A program made the position numbers and the translations under genes. Positions 1-8,636 of a DNA stretch of 51,548 nt are shown here, in pieces. Position 1 is the first letter of the stretch. Each line of letters begins with the position of its first letter. The notes under the pieces are model-generated. The model saw only the letters and a list, made by a program, of their open reading frames with translations. It was not told the origin of the DNA and made no database searches. The stretch comes from Patescibacteria group bacterium UBA6033 (GTDB taxonomy: Bacteria; Patescibacteriota; Minisyncoccia; Phycocordibacterales; Phycocordibacteraceae). The DNA lies in contig DIZH01000011.1 in assembly GCA_002429325.1 (NCBI GenBank), positions 1-51,548 on the forward strand. The letters run 5' to 3'.

Positions 1-1821
1 ATCTATGGCTGCATGGACTCTACGGCCACTAACTACAATCCCGCTGCAACTAGTCAGATGGGTGTGACGTGTACGTATCCATCGATACCAGTTCCTACGT
101 GTACGCTTCTAGCAACTCCCAACTCCATCCAAACTGGATCAGAATCAACGCTCTCATGGACGACTGCTAATGCAACCTCTTTCTCGATTGATAAAAATCT
201 TGGAAATATGACGCCAGTTGCTTCTGGTTCTACTACCGTTGCTCCTGCTTCATCGATTACCTACACCGGTACTGCTACGGGAGCGGGCGGCACAGTGATT
301 TGTACAGCGACGATTACCGTTTCTAATTTGCCACCTCCTACTGCTCCCACATGTATACTTTCAGCGTTGCCGGCCATGGTGAACGCAGGTGACCATACGA
401 CTCTTACCTGGATTACAACGAATGCCGGCACTTTCACCATTGATCATGGCGTCGGCTCAGTCTCGCCTGCAGTCGGCGGTTCGGTAAATTCTCTTGCGAT
501 AAATGCGAACACGACATTTACGGGAACCGTCATTAGTCCAACTGGACAGTCAGCGACTTGCACAGCACCGGTTACTGTAAATTCTGGCGGCGGCGGCGGC
601 GGACCAAGCTGCGTACTGACCGTGAGTCCATCTTCCATTTCCACTGGCTCCACAGCCACTCTTACGTGGGGAGGCAGCGGTATCTCTACCGTGGATATCG
701 ATAATGGTATCGCAACAGCTACGACCTCTTCTGGATCGGTCGTAGTAGGACCGACTGCTGTCCAGAACTATACGTACACAGGAACATTTCATGCCACAAA
801 CGGCCAGACGCTCAGTTGTACAGCCACATTGGCCGTTACTGGTGGGGGAGGCGGCGGTGCTGGCGGCTGCACGAGCAATTGTGGTGGTGGCGGAGGCGGA
901 GGTGGCGGCGGTAGCCCGCAACCCACTATTACGCTCGCAGCCCTTCCTCATATAGGCTCACAACCGCTCGCGTATCTCTATCTCTCACAGATTCCGTACA
1001 CTGGCCTTGATCTTGGTCCAGTTGGAACGGTCGTCTATTGGCTTACTCTTATTCTCAGCTCACTTGCGCTCGCATATCTCGTTCTTTTCATCGCGGCGCC
1101 GTACGTGACCCGCTCGGCACAGAGCTTCGGCGCACGTGTCGTAGAGGTCTTGAATTCTGAGACGTTCGCTTCTGTACCTGCGATGGCACAGTCATACGCA
1201 TCAGCAGCGCCTGAAGAGGCTTTTGCTCCGGCGATACCAATATTTGCTCCGCAGACAATACTTGAAGCGCCTCGCGGATATTCGAATTACGATGGATTCA
1301 AATCCTTCGCACACAAGGGAGCGCTCTCTATCGAGGATATTGTAAAAGGCCTCACACGTGAGCACTCGACGTCAGTCGCTCCGGTGGCAGCACCGACAGC
1401 GAACATCGAGCCGATATATGAGAATGTCGAACCGGTGTATGAGCAGGTAGAATCGATTAACGAGACTCCCGTAGCTGCTCCGTCAGTCGCAGTGGCGACA
1501 GATGTGCGCGGATTCACGTCAGCCCTTATTGAGGGAGATCGCGCTGCGGTCTTTGCAGGACTTCGTCAGCACTTGCGTGGTGGTGGACAGGCAGAGAAAC
1601 TCATTTCTGCAACCGCATGCCTTCTTGATGATGTCTATCGTGCACGTATCGACGGGACGCCTTGTGACGCTGATATTGCGCGCCTCTCGGCTCGGTTCGG
1701 AACGCCAGTTCTGGAGAAACTTGTGACATCGCTTACCACGGCTATTGATTCCAGCTATACAGCTGACGTCACAGGCGCGAAGCTTGCCCTCACTCGTGCA
1801 CTCGCGGTGCTCGGCGCGTAA
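1..1821 (+). CDS. Surface Ig-like repeat protein with C-terminal membrane anchor (5' partial)
   Basis: The frame is already open at base 1 (Ile-Tyr-Gly-Cys-Met-Asp), so the start lies outside the window. The first residues match the GCMDSTATNYNP-type motif common in exported repeat proteins. Three repeats of about 90 residues follow, each with an early Cys, a G-S-x-x-T-L-x-W core and a late Cys, suggesting disulphide-stapled Ig-like domains. They are joined by poly-Gly linkers, including a GGCTSNCGGG segment. A hydrophobic segment near residues 343-367 is followed by a basic residue and a tail of about 230 residues containing EPIYENVEPVYEQV-like repeats. I infer an outward-facing repeat region with a cytoplasmic tail. 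The function is unknown; adhesion is plausible but unproven. Confidence 0.75.
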   Translation: MYGCMDSTATNYNPAATSQMGVTCTYPSIPVPTCTLLATPNSIQTGSESTLSWTTANATSFSIDKNLGNMTPVASGSTTVAPASSITYTGTATGAGGTVICTATITVSNLPPPTAPTCILSALPAMVNAGDHTTLTWITTNAGTFTIDHGVGSVSPAVGGSVNSLAINANTTFTGTVISPTGQSATCTAPVTVNSGGGGGGPSCVLTVSPSSISTGSTATLTWGGSGISTVDIDNGIATATTSSGSVVVGPTAVQNYTYTGTFHATNGQTLSCTATLAVTGGGGGGAGGCTSNCGGGGGGGGGGSPQPTITLAALPHIGSQPLAYLYLSQIPYTGLDLGPVGTVVYWLTLILSSLALAYLVLFIAAPYVTRSAQSFGARVVEVLNSETFASVPAMAQSYASAAPEEAFAPAIPIFAPQTILEAPRGYSNYDGFKSFAHKGALSIEDIVKGLTREHSTSVAPVAAPTANIEPIYENVEPVYEQVESINETPVAAPSVAVATDVRGFTSALIEGDRAAVFAGLRQHLRGGGQAEKLISATACLLDDVYRARIDGTPCDADIARLSARFGTPVLEKLVTSLTTAIDSSYTADVTGAKLALTRALAVLGA

Positions 1822-1845
1822 TTAGGTTTAGAACTAACGCATACA

Positions 1846-1888
1846 AAAAAGAATCACTTGGCGGTCGGACCGCCAAGTGATTCTTTTT
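1846..1888. terminator. Bidirectional terminator between surface-protein gene and thrS
   Basis: Perfect inverted repeat with 21-bp arms (1846-1866 and 1868-1888). It is A-rich on the left and T-rich on the right, so it can terminate both converging transcripts. Confidence 0.85.
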
Positions 1889-1911
1889 ACTTGGAAGCGA
1901 AGCTTCCAAGT
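1889..1911. terminator. Second hairpin, ACTTGGAAGC type
   Basis: Arms ACTTGGAAGC and GCTTCCAAGT with a GAA loop, directly after the previous hairpin and 3 bp before the thrS stop. Related hairpins with an ACTTGG...CCAAGT frame recur at 16932-16956 and near 21128-21148. Confidence 0.5.
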
Positions 1912-1914
1912 AGT

Positions 1915-3657
1915 TTATGCGCGGGTCTTTATTTCTTCACTTGCACGAGCGACGAAGTCTGCGATAGGCATAGCATCGAGTTTACCGTTGTCGCGACTGT
2001 CGACTGAGACAGTTCTTGCTTCTACTTCTTCATCGCCGACGACGAGCAGATAGGGAATTTTTTCTGTCTTAGCACTTCTGATTTTCTTGCCGAGTGATTC
2101 GTTTGCGTCATCAACATCGGCGCGAATATTTGCAGTTTTGAGCATGCTCATAAGCTCGTTTGCATAGGCGACGTGCTTTTCAGAAAGAGGAATCACACGC
2201 GATTGCACAGGACTAAGCCAGAGAGGGAAGGCCCCGGCATAGTGTTCTATAAGCACACCCATAAAACGATCGGGTGAGCCTATGAGTGCTCGGTGTATCA
2301 TCACGGGTGTCTTTTTGGTTCCATCCTCAGCAGTATATTCAAGACCGAAACGGCCGGGCATATTGAGATCAAGCTGAATAGTCGATATCTGCCATTCGCG
2401 TCCGATAGCGTCCACTGCCATGATATCCATTTTTGGACCATAGAACGCAGCCTCCCCCAGAGCTTCTTTGAACGACATCTTCTTCTCGGTAAGAAGTTTC
2501 CTCATTATGGATTCAGATTTTTCCCATACCGCATCCTCGCCGATATATTTCTCTTTCTTCGCAGGGTCGCGGAGCGACAGCCGTACCCAGTAGTCGATTC
2601 GGTACGTCGCAAGCGCTTTCTGAATCGCTCCAAGCACATTTGTGAGTTCGCTCTCAATCTGATCTTCTCGACAGAAGATGTGTCCGTCATCTTGAGAAAA
2701 TGCTCGGAGGCGAGTGAGTCCGGAAAGTTCGCCTGGCCGTTCGTCTCGATAGAGGACGGCGAAGTCGGAGAATCGGATAGGAAGGTCGCGATAGCTCCGC
2801 GGCTCCGCGGCATATATTTGCGTATGCTGCGGGCAATTCATCGGCTTAAGGAACATCTCGTCTTCGACATACTGCGAATGTACGGTCAGCATGTCTTCTT
2901 TATATTTGTCGTAATGCCCGGAAATCTTGAAAAGCTCGCCTTTGTTTATATTTGGCGTGTGAACCTCTCCGAAACCAAGCTCAGCATTGAGCTCGCGCGA
3001 GTAATTGATAATCGCTGATCGAATGGTATTGCCCTTGGGGGTGAACATCGGCATGCCGGAGCCGACAAGATCGGAGAAAACGAGCAGGCCTTGTTCCTTT
3101 GCTATCTTGCGATGATCGCGCTTCTTCGCCTCTTCTCGCTGCGTGAGATAGGCATCTAGCTCTTCTTTGGTGTCGAAGGCGAGTCCGTAGATGCGCGTGA
3201 GCATAGGGTTCTTCTCATCGCCGCGCCAGTACGCGCCAGCGATGCGATCGAGCTTGAATGAATCGGGAGCGATATCGTGAGCAGGATGCTCCGCGTGGCC
3301 GCCGCGGCAGAGATCGGTAAAATTCCCGCACGTATAGAGCGTGATTTTCTCACCACGGCCGCTGATCTCCTCGATGAGCTCCGCCTTGAACGGATTACCG
3401 GGAAAAGCCTCGAGCGCTTCTTCTTTATTTTTTTCCTCAGAACTAAATTCTTTCCATTCTGACAGATGATTGCGCATCATCGCTTCCAATTTCGGCAGGT
3501 CTGCCTCCGACAGCTTTTCGGTGCCGAAATCGATATCGTAGTAAAAGCCCGTATCTATCGCAGGACCGAGTGTCAATTGCGCGTTCGGATATTTCTTAAG
3601 CACCGCCTGGGCGAGCAGGTGAGCGAGGGTGTGTCGTTTGTGTTCAAGAGATGCCAT
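1915..3657 (-). CDS. thrS: Threonine--tRNA ligase lacking the TGS domain
   Basis: Charges tRNA-Thr. The protein is 580 aa from ATG at 3657. It opens directly in the editing domain (RHTLAHLLAQA, then TDLCRGGH) and continues through the class II catalytic core (motif 2 region FAVLYRDERPGELSGLTR, MNCPQH) and a C-terminal anticodon-binding domain. The N-terminal TGS domain of typical 640-aa enzymes is absent. The frame stays open upstream to 3927, but I reject that extension because 3658-3846 is a T-box leader. No Shine-Dalgarno precedes the ATG. Expression is probably controlled by the T-box sensing uncharged tRNA-Thr. Confidence 0.96.
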   Translation of the reverse strand: MASLEHKRHTLAHLLAQAVLKKYPNAQLTLGPAIDTGFYYDIDFGTEKLSEADLPKLEAMMRNHLSEWKEFSSEEKNKEEALEAFPGNPFKAELIEEISGRGEKITLYTCGNFTDLCRGGHAEHPAHDIAPDSFKLDRIAGAYWRGDEKNPMLTRIYGLAFDTKEELDAYLTQREEAKKRDHRKIAKEQGLLVFSDLVGSGMPMFTPKGNTIRSAIINYSRELNAELGFGEVHTPNINKGELFKISGHYDKYKEDMLTVHSQYVEDEMFLKPMNCPQHTQIYAAEPRSYRDLPIRFSDFAVLYRDERPGELSGLTRLRAFSQDDGHIFCREDQIESELTNVLGAIQKALATYRIDYWVRLSLRDPAKKEKYIGEDAVWEKSESIMRKLLTEKKMSFKEALGEAAFYGPKMDIMAVDAIGREWQISTIQLDLNMPGRFGLEYTAEDGTKKTPVMIHRALIGSPDRFMGVLIEHYAGAFPLWLSPVQSRVIPLSEKHVAYANELMSMLKTANIRADVDDANESLGKKIRSAKTEKIPYLLVVGDEEVEARTVSVDSRDNGKLDAMPIADFVARASEEIKTRA

Positions 3658-3846
3658 AGTAGGTAGTGTTGTTAAAAATAAACGCCCTCGTGATGGCATG
3701 ACGAATGTCATGCACTCACGAGGGCGATCAACTAACCGCGGTTCCACCTCGATTTCTGTCCGGAAGGGCAGACGCTCTTTGTCGCTGCTTGATTGGGGCT
3801 TCCGCCGCTCTCGCCTCTGGTTGGTAGCCAAAGCAATCTCAAGCCA
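3658..3846 (-). promoter_or_regulatory. T-box leader of thrS with short stem I
   Basis: On the minus strand the leader carries AGGTGGAACCGCGG (3736-3749), matching the T-box consensus whose UGGN pairs with the tRNA acceptor end. It is followed by a strong terminator hairpin (3683-3726) and a T-rich run. The 5' part can fold into a short stem I: GCTTGA-ga-TTG pairs with CAATCAAGC, and an inner GGCT/AGCC helix encloses ACC (3823-3825), a Thr codon that could be the specifier. A small stem GTCTG/CGGAC sits between them. T-box identity follows from established motifs; the specifier assignment is inference. Confidence 0.85.
3683..3726 (-). terminator. T-box conditional terminator
   Basis: Arms CGCCCTCGTGA and TCACGAGGGCG enclose a smaller GCATGAC/GTCATGC hairpin, with a T-rich tract at 3672-3682 on the minus strand. 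The CCCTC segment can alternatively pair with the T-box motif, the classic antiterminator switch. Confidence 0.85.
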
Positions 3847-3850
3847 AGTA

Positions 3851-3878
3851 AGTGTATATCGGCCACATAAGGTGTCAA
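3851..3878 (-). promoter_or_regulatory. thrS promoter
   Basis: TTGACA (minus strand, 3873-3878), 16-bp spacer, TACACT (3851-3856). It places the transcript start near 3845, right at the base of T-box stem I. Confidence 0.6.
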
Positions 3879-3897
3879 TGCGGGTACATCGGCGAGC

Positions 3898-3926
3898 TTG
3901 CGTTGTTTGTATAGGTGTGGTATACA
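3898..3926 (+). promoter_or_regulatory. Promoter of the 49-aa ORF module
   Basis: TTGCGT, 17-bp spacer, TATACA, 76 bp before the ATG at 4003. It lies just upstream of the thrS minus-strand promoter, so the two units are back to back. Confidence 0.45.
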
Positions 3927-4002
3927 TTTTCTACCTCCGGAGACTGCGTTTGGACGCTGTAACGGAGGGGCAAAACTGTTCAACTTCAATCAAGGATTCG
4001 AA

Positions 4003-4152
4003 ATGAAACCGAACCGCTCTTTGAGGATCAATCTGGGCGTTGCCGCCAGGACCGTCGCCGAAACCGGCTTTTATTCGTTTGCCTCGAAACCGGCCATCGA
4101 CGTGAGCCCGATCAGCCTGGGCGGCGCCAGCACCTCCGCCGGCCGCGGCTAA
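4003..4152 (+). CDS. Small ORF, 49 aa, unknown (module 1)
   Basis: ATG at 4003 is preceded by AAGGA at suitable spacing. The peptide (MKPNRSLRINLGVAARTVAE...) is rich in Arg, Ala, Ser and Gly, has no Cys and no membrane segment, and ends TSAGRG. The codons are GC-rich. The unit has its own upstream promoter and a hairpin terminator at 4200-4231, the same design as other single-gene modules here. I do not recognise the product. It could be a small peptide or a decaying fragment; the complete promoter, SD and terminator context is the main support for it being real. Confidence 0.5.
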   Translation: MKPNRSLRINLGVAARTVAETGFYSFASKPAIDVSPISLGGASTSAGRG

Positions 4153-4199
4153 CCCTGCGCTAAGCGCAGAAAGCCAAAGGCCTGGGGCATGAGCCCCAC

Positions 4200-4231
4200 A
4201 ACCGCCAACTTTGTTTGGCGGTTCGTATTTT
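4200..4231 (+). terminator. Terminator of the 49-aa ORF module
   Basis: AACCGCCAA / TTGGCGGTT hairpin followed by CGTATTTTTA. Two more small hairpins (4156-4168, 4184-4197) precede it. Confidence 0.75.
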
Positions 4232-4249
4232 TATACCTGAGTAGGAGAC

Positions 4250-4278
4250 TTGACAGAATGATTAAATACGCGTATTAT
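4250..4278 (+). promoter_or_regulatory. Strong promoter of the lipoprotein module
   Basis: Perfect TTGACA (4250-4255), 17-bp spacer, TATTAT (4273-4278). The same box pair with the same spacing drives the 52-aa module at 29388-29416. Confidence 0.8.
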
Positions 4279-4359
4279 TTATACCAGAGTGTGAGTAGGG
4301 GTCTTGGCCTGAAAAGCTGAGCTGCTCATCATTCGGTGTTTGAAATCAAGGAGATAGTC

Positions 4360-5256
4360 ATGAAATTCTTCGGAAATCTGTGCGCGGCCATCACGGTCGC
4401 GGTGTTTCTGTCTGCATGCGGTGGTGGTGGAGGCGGCGGGAGCGACAGCTCCTCGGTCGGCCCGACCAACCCGGTGATGGTGACCTGTCCCAATGGGACA
4501 CAGGCTGCCACAGCGGCCGCCTGCCCGGTCATCACGGCGGATGTGTCGGCCCTGCAAGGTACGACACAAAGCCCGACCCTGTTCAATCAGGGCATCACCT
4601 TCCAGTTCAGCGGTTCGCTCGACCCGAGCAAAACTTCTGTGGCTTGGAAACAGGGCGACGAAGCTGTCGCCGAAACGGTCGCGTTCGCGGCCGGCAACAA
4701 GGACATGACGGTAACCCCGTCCATGCACTTGGCCTACGGAGTGACCGAGACGCTCATCATCACCACGGCCGACTCTGTCGGCCGCCCGGTGAATGTGAAC
4801 TTCTCGTTCAAGACGTCTCCGATGAGCTGCGCGGATAACGCAGTGTGGTCCAATCCGGCCACGTTCTCGACGTCGGTTCAGGACTGTGTCGCGCCCATCG
4901 GCGTGCAAGCGTTGATGAATCCGGTCATGAACACCATGACCGATACCAGCTGCGCACTCACGGTCGGCGCATCGCTGTCGGCGGCCTGCAAGGCCTATGC
5001 GGCCAATGGCACGTTGGTGTTCGCGCAGACGGGTGTCACCGTAAATAGCGCGGCCATGCTGTGGTTCGCGTACTTCGACAAGGCCGGCGGGAGCAATCTC
5101 GCGCTCGTCGACGCCATGACGCAGAAAGTCGTCGGCGTCACGGTCTTGCCTGGCCCGCTTGCTTCGATCATCGGCAACCCGACCGGTGCTGCCATCCAGC
5201 TCGGCACCGTCAAGCACCAGATCGTCTGGAACGGATCTTTGATCCAGCTCAACTGA
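4360..5256 (+). CDS. Predicted lipoprotein (module 2)
   Basis: 298 aa from ATG at 4360, chosen because AAGGAGAT lies at ideal spacing. The signal peptide ends in lipobox L17-S18-A19-C20, followed by seven Gly and a Ser-rich linker. The mature part (about 270 residues) is rich in Thr, Val and Ala with a few Cys pairs, and has no domain I can name. It could fold as Ig-like beta domains. GC content and codon choice look higher than in neighbouring core genes. The CGGGGGGG-type lipoprotein start is typical of Burkholderiales and relatives, so horizontal transfer is a reasonable inference. It converges on dnaE. Confidence 0.85.
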   Translation: MKFFGNLCAAITVAVFLSACGGGGGGGSDSSSVGPTNPVMVTCPNGTQAATAAACPVITADVSALQGTTQSPTLFNQGITFQFSGSLDPSKTSVAWKQGDEAVAETVAFAAGNKDMTVTPSMHLAYGVTETLIITTADSVGRPVNVNFSFKTSPMSCADNAVWSNPATFSTSVQDCVAPIGVQALMNPVMNTMTDTSCALTVGASLSAACKAYAANGTLVFAQTGVTVNSAAMLWFAYFDKAGGSNLALVDAMTQKVVGVTVLPGPLASIIGNPTGAAIQLGTVKHQIVWNGSLIQLN

Positions 5257-5278
5257 TGCCCGGGGCTCCGGCCCCTTC

Positions 5279-5312
5279 GATACCTCGCTCTCCGGCGGGG
5301 TATCTTTCTTTT
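5279..5312 (+). terminator. Terminator of the lipoprotein module
   Basis: Arms GATACCTCGC and GCGGGGTATC followed by TTTCTTTT. The T-run reaches the stop codon of dnaE at 5311-5313. Confidence 0.8.
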
Positions 5313-8300
5313 ATAGCGGTTTCAATTCTTCGATCGCAATAGAAGGTTCACCATTTCGTACCGACACTTTACCTTTGATAAGCAGACACGCGTCCTGTGC
5401 GACGGTGGCGACATGCTCTTTAAATAATTTCGGGAATACCACTGCCTCGATGGAGTCAGTGGTGTCAGCGACGGTGAGGAATGCCATCTTCTCGCCGCTC
5501 TTGGTGAGGATGGTGCGCATGATCGAGACGAGCACCGGAAGGATAATCAGCATGCCGGGTTGTGGGTCTTCTTTGATTTGTTTGATAGTGAAGCGTGATT
5601 TTTTCGTAATCGCTTCATACGCATCGAGTGGATGTCCGCTTACGTAAATACCAAGCAATTCTTTTTCCCATGCGAGCTTGTCGAGGAGCGACGTTGGTTT
5701 GCCGTCTGGGATAGTGAGCGGCGCGGGAGCCATGAATGCACCGAAAAGCGAATCCTGTGGTGCAATCGCCGTGGCTTCGCGATGGAATTCAAGCATCGTC
5801 TCGATGGCGTCGAGCAGTGCGCCACGCCCGTCAGAGGAAGGACTGAGTGAATCAAGCGCACCGCACTTAATTAAGGATTCGAGCGATTTACGGTTCAGGT
5901 TTTTCGAACTGATGCGGGAAAGGAAATCAGAAAGCGATGCGAACGTACCATGCGCTGTGCGCTCTGCAATGATGGCTTCTGAAATTCCTTCACCGAAGTT
6001 CTTGATGCTCGACAATCCAAATCTGATTGCATTCCCGTGAAGCTCGTTCGACACATTCCCTTCAGGGTACGCGATTTTCTTGCTAGAAAATCGCTCAGTC
6101 CTCGCCTCGTCAGTCTGCGGGGCCCCTTCAGTGAATGTCTCTTCGCGAGCTTTTTCTTTGTGTACGACTGTGAACACTGACCCGCTCTCATTCACATCCG
6201 GCGGAAGCACAGGGATGCCCATACGCTTCGCTTCAGCGACGAAAATAGCAATCTGGTCCGTATCGCCGGAGTCTGCGGTCAGAAGCGCGGTGAGATATTC
6301 GACGGGATAATTCGCTTTCATGTAAGCAGTCTGGTACGCGACTTTGCCGTAGCTCGCTGCGTGCGCTTTGTTGAACCCATAGGCAGCGAATGGTTCGATG
6401 AGTTCCCAGATTTTTTCCGAAAGATTCTTGGAGAGCTTTCCATATTCCATAAAACCTTTGAGCAACTTTTCCTTCTCGGCCTGCATGACTTTCGGAATCT
6501 TCTTGCCCATCGCTTTTCTGAGAGAGTCAGCTTCGAGCCAGGAATAGCCGCCGAGTTTTATGGCGGTGAGGAGCACATCGTCTTGATACACGAGAATGCC
6601 GTAGGAGAAATCGAGATACTCCTTCATGCGCGGATCGAGATAATGGATGAGTTTCGGATTGTGTTTGCGCTCGATGTACTGCGGAATCGTTTCCATTGGT
6701 CCTGGGCGGTAGAGCGCAACCATGGCATTGATATCGTGGATGGTCGTCGGCTTGAGCTCTTTGAACCATCGAGTCATGCCAGAGCCGTTCAATTGGAAGG
6801 TCCCCTCGGTCTCGCCTCGCGCGAGCATTTCATACGTCCTCGTATCATCGATGGGGATGTTTTCGATATCGACGTCGACGCTCCGCGTTTGTTTGACCAG
6901 CTGCACAGCATTGGCGAGGATGGCGAGGTTCTTGATGCCGAGAAAGTCGAACTTGAGAAGGCCGACGCCGCCATACTCGTCAGTAATTGAGTACATGTCG
7001 TACTGCGTTATCAGCTTGCCGGTGCCTTTCGGGTCAGGCTGGATGGGGGACCACTCGATGAGCGGCGTCGGTGCGACGACGACGCCTGCGGCGTGCACGC
7101 CGACATGCCGCACGCATCCTTCGATGCGCTTCGCGAGGTCGAGAATCTCTTTCGCATCCTCATCCTCGTCATAGAGCGCTTTGAGGTCCGGTTCGAGCTT
7201 CATCGCGTGGTCGATGGTCATCGGCATGCCCTGCGAACCGATTGGGATGAGTTTGGCGATGCGGTCACCGATGGTATAGGAGTGGCCCAAGGCACGCGCG
7301 ACATCGCGCACTGCCGCGCGCGCCATCATGGTGCCGAAGGTGCCGATCTGCGCGACATGGTCATCACCGTACTTCTGCTTGGCATATGCAATCATGTCGT
7401 CGCGGCGATTATCGGCCATATCCATGTCGATATCCGGCGCTTTCGGGCGCTCAGGGTTGAGGAAGCGTTCGAAGGGGAGCTTGTAGAACAGCGGATTCAC
7501 GTTTGTGATGCCGACAAGGTACGCGACGAGGCTGCCGGCTGCCGAACCGCGCGTCGTAGTGAGGATGCCGGCGCTCTTGGCGAAGCGCAGAAGGTCGGCA
7601 ACGATGAGATAGTAGACCGCGAACCCTTTATTAATGATGATGTTGAGCTCGTAGTCGATACGATCGGTCACCTCTTTTGTTTCCTCAAGGCCGCGCGTCT
7701 TTATTCCTTTGTAAGCGGTCTGGCGCAGCTCATCATCATGGGATTCGAAGCCTGGCGAGACGGGTACAGCAGGGAAGGTCCACTTGCCGAGGTCGAACGA
7801 GAGATTGCAGCGGTCAGCTATCTTCCGTGAGTTGTCGACAGCGTCGGGCGTGTCCTTAAAGAGTGCGAGAGCTTGTTTCTCGCTTATAAATGAAAAGTCT
7901 TCCTGCTCATTCCGGCCACGGCCGCCTTGCTGGATGCGGCGCAGTATCTCGGTCGCTTCGCGGTCATCAGGATTGAGATAGTAGACGTCATGCTGGGCTA
8001 CGAGCGGCGTGTCCGTACCATTTGCGAGTTCAATAATTTTGCTCATGAGTTCCTCGTGCCCCGCGACTTTCGGGTGATGGGTTATCTCCAAGAAGACGTT
8101 GTTTGCGCCAAAGATAGTCTTGAGTTCGTCGAGCGATGCAGAGGCGCTTTCGATATTTCCTGCGCGCAGGGACTGAGCGATGTCGCCTGCGAACGAAGGA
8201 ATAAGCGCGATAAGACCGGCGTGATGCGCGCGCAAGAGTTCTTTGTCGATGCGCGGTCGCTCAAAGAACCCTTCCACCCAAGACTTTGTGACAAGCGCGA

Positions 8301-8610
8301 GAAGATTTTTATACCCCTCATTGTTCTCTGCAAGAAGGACGATGCGAGAACGTTTCGTATCAATGTTCGGATCCATGTCGCGGCGGGAGCGAGGTGCGAG
8401 ATAGGCGTCCACTCCGAGGATAGGCTTCACACCTGCCTTCGTGGCAGCTTTATAGAACTCAATCGCGCCGTGCATGTTGCCCGTATCAGTCAGTGCGATG
8501 GTATCCATGCCTTCTTTCTGTGCTTTCTCGACAAGCTCATCAATCTTTGGGAGCGCCTGCAAAAAGGAATAGTGGCTGTGGGTATGTAAATGGATGAAAC
8601 GCGAGTCCAT
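5311..8610 (-). CDS. dnaE: DNA polymerase III subunit alpha
   Basis: Replicative C-family polymerase, 1099 aa. Domains in order are: the PHP domain at the N-terminus (FIHLHTHSHYSFLQ), the palm with the PDIDMDM metal-binding motif near residue 395, the fingers (GILVYQDDV, SYGKVAYQTAYMKANYP), a helix-hairpin-helix region and a C-terminal OB fold (MAFLTVADTTDSIEAVVFP). It is slightly shorter than the usual 1160 aa. A variable stretch around residue 845 contains an in-frame palindrome (6071-6094). The start has no SD, and a TATAAT box lies 14 nt upstream, so the leader would be very short. Confidence 0.97.
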   Translation of the reverse strand: MDSRFIHLHTHSHYSFLQALPKIDELVEKAQKEGMDTIALTDTGNMHGAIEFYKAATKAGVKPILGVDAYLAPRSRRDMDPNIDTKRSRIVLLAENNEGYKNLLALVTKSWVEGFFERPRIDKELLRAHHAGLIALIPSFAGDIAQSLRAGNIESASASLDELKTIFGANNVFLEITHHPKVAGHEELMSKIIELANGTDTPLVAQHDVYYLNPDDREATEILRRIQQGGRGRNEQEDFSFISEKQALALFKDTPDAVDNSRKIADRCNLSFDLGKWTFPAVPVSPGFESHDDELRQTAYKGIKTRGLEETKEVTDRIDYELNIIINKGFAVYYLIVADLLRFAKSAGILTTTRGSAAGSLVAYLVGITNVNPLFYKLPFERFLNPERPKAPDIDMDMADNRRDDMIAYAKQKYGDDHVAQIGTFGTMMARAAVRDVARALGHSYTIGDRIAKLIPIGSQGMPMTIDHAMKLEPDLKALYDEDEDAKEILDLAKRIEGCVRHVGVHAAGVVVAPTPLIEWSPIQPDPKGTGKLITQYDMYSITDEYGGVGLLKFDFLGIKNLAILANAVQLVKQTRSVDVDIENIPIDDTRTYEMLARGETEGTFQLNGSGMTRWFKELKPTTIHDINAMVALYRPGPMETIPQYIERKHNPKLIHYLDPRMKEYLDFSYGILVYQDDVLLTAIKLGGYSWLEADSLRKAMGKKIPKVMQAEKEKLLKGFMEYGKLSKNLSEKIWELIEPFAAYGFNKAHAASYGKVAYQTAYMKANYPVEYLTALLTADSGDTDQIAIFVAEAKRMGIPVLPPDVNESGSVFTVVHKEKAREETFTEGAPQTDEARTERFSSKKIAYPEGNVSNELHGNAIRFGLSSIKNFGEGISEAIIAERTAHGTFASLSDFLSRISSKNLNRKSLESLIKCGALDSLSPSSDGRGALLDAIETMLEFHREATAIAPQDSLFGAFMAPAPLTIPDGKPTSLLDKLAWEKELLGIYVSGHPLDAYEAITKKSRFTIKQIKEDPQPGMLIILPVLVSIMRTILTKSGEKMAFLTVADTTDSIEAVVFPKLFKEHVATVAQDACLLIKGKVSVRNGEPSIAIEELKPL
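6071..6094. repeat. In-frame palindrome inside dnaE
   Basis: Arms GCGATTTTCT and AGAAAATCGC with a TGCT loop, 24 bp, encoding part of the RFSSKK stretch in a poorly conserved insert. Confidence 0.6.
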
Positions 8611-8618
8611 GGAGACAG

Positions 8619-8630
8619 TATACTATTATA
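8619..8630. promoter_or_regulatory. Compact divergent -10 boxes for dnaE and the 89-aa gene
   Basis: Only 26 bp separate the two start codons. TATACT on plus (8619-8624) and TATAAT on minus (8625-8630) are adjacent. Both would give nearly leaderless transcripts. Confidence 0.5.
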
Positions 8631-8636
8631 GTCACT

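Noticed and set aside
2293..3018. 241-aa plus-strand frame opposite thrS
   Set aside because: Antisense shadow of the conserved ThrS codons; no promoter or SD.
3658..3927. 90-residue N-terminal extension of ThrS, beginning with a Thr-rich stretch and a GGAGG sequence
   Set aside because: The segment coincides with the T-box leader and its terminator, shows no TGS domain, and most of it lies around or upstream of the predicted promoter. A Thr-rich attenuator peptide would need a transcript starting beyond 3930, for which I see no promoter.
4279..5217. 312-aa open frame on minus opposite the lipoprotein gene
   Set aside because: Arg/His-rich translation typical of antisense frames in GC-rich genes; the plus strand has promoter, SD, lipobox and terminator.
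7093..8589. Two plus-strand frames of more than 200 aa opposite dnaE
   Set aside because: Antisense shadows of dnaE; the translations show no motifs and have no initiation signals.
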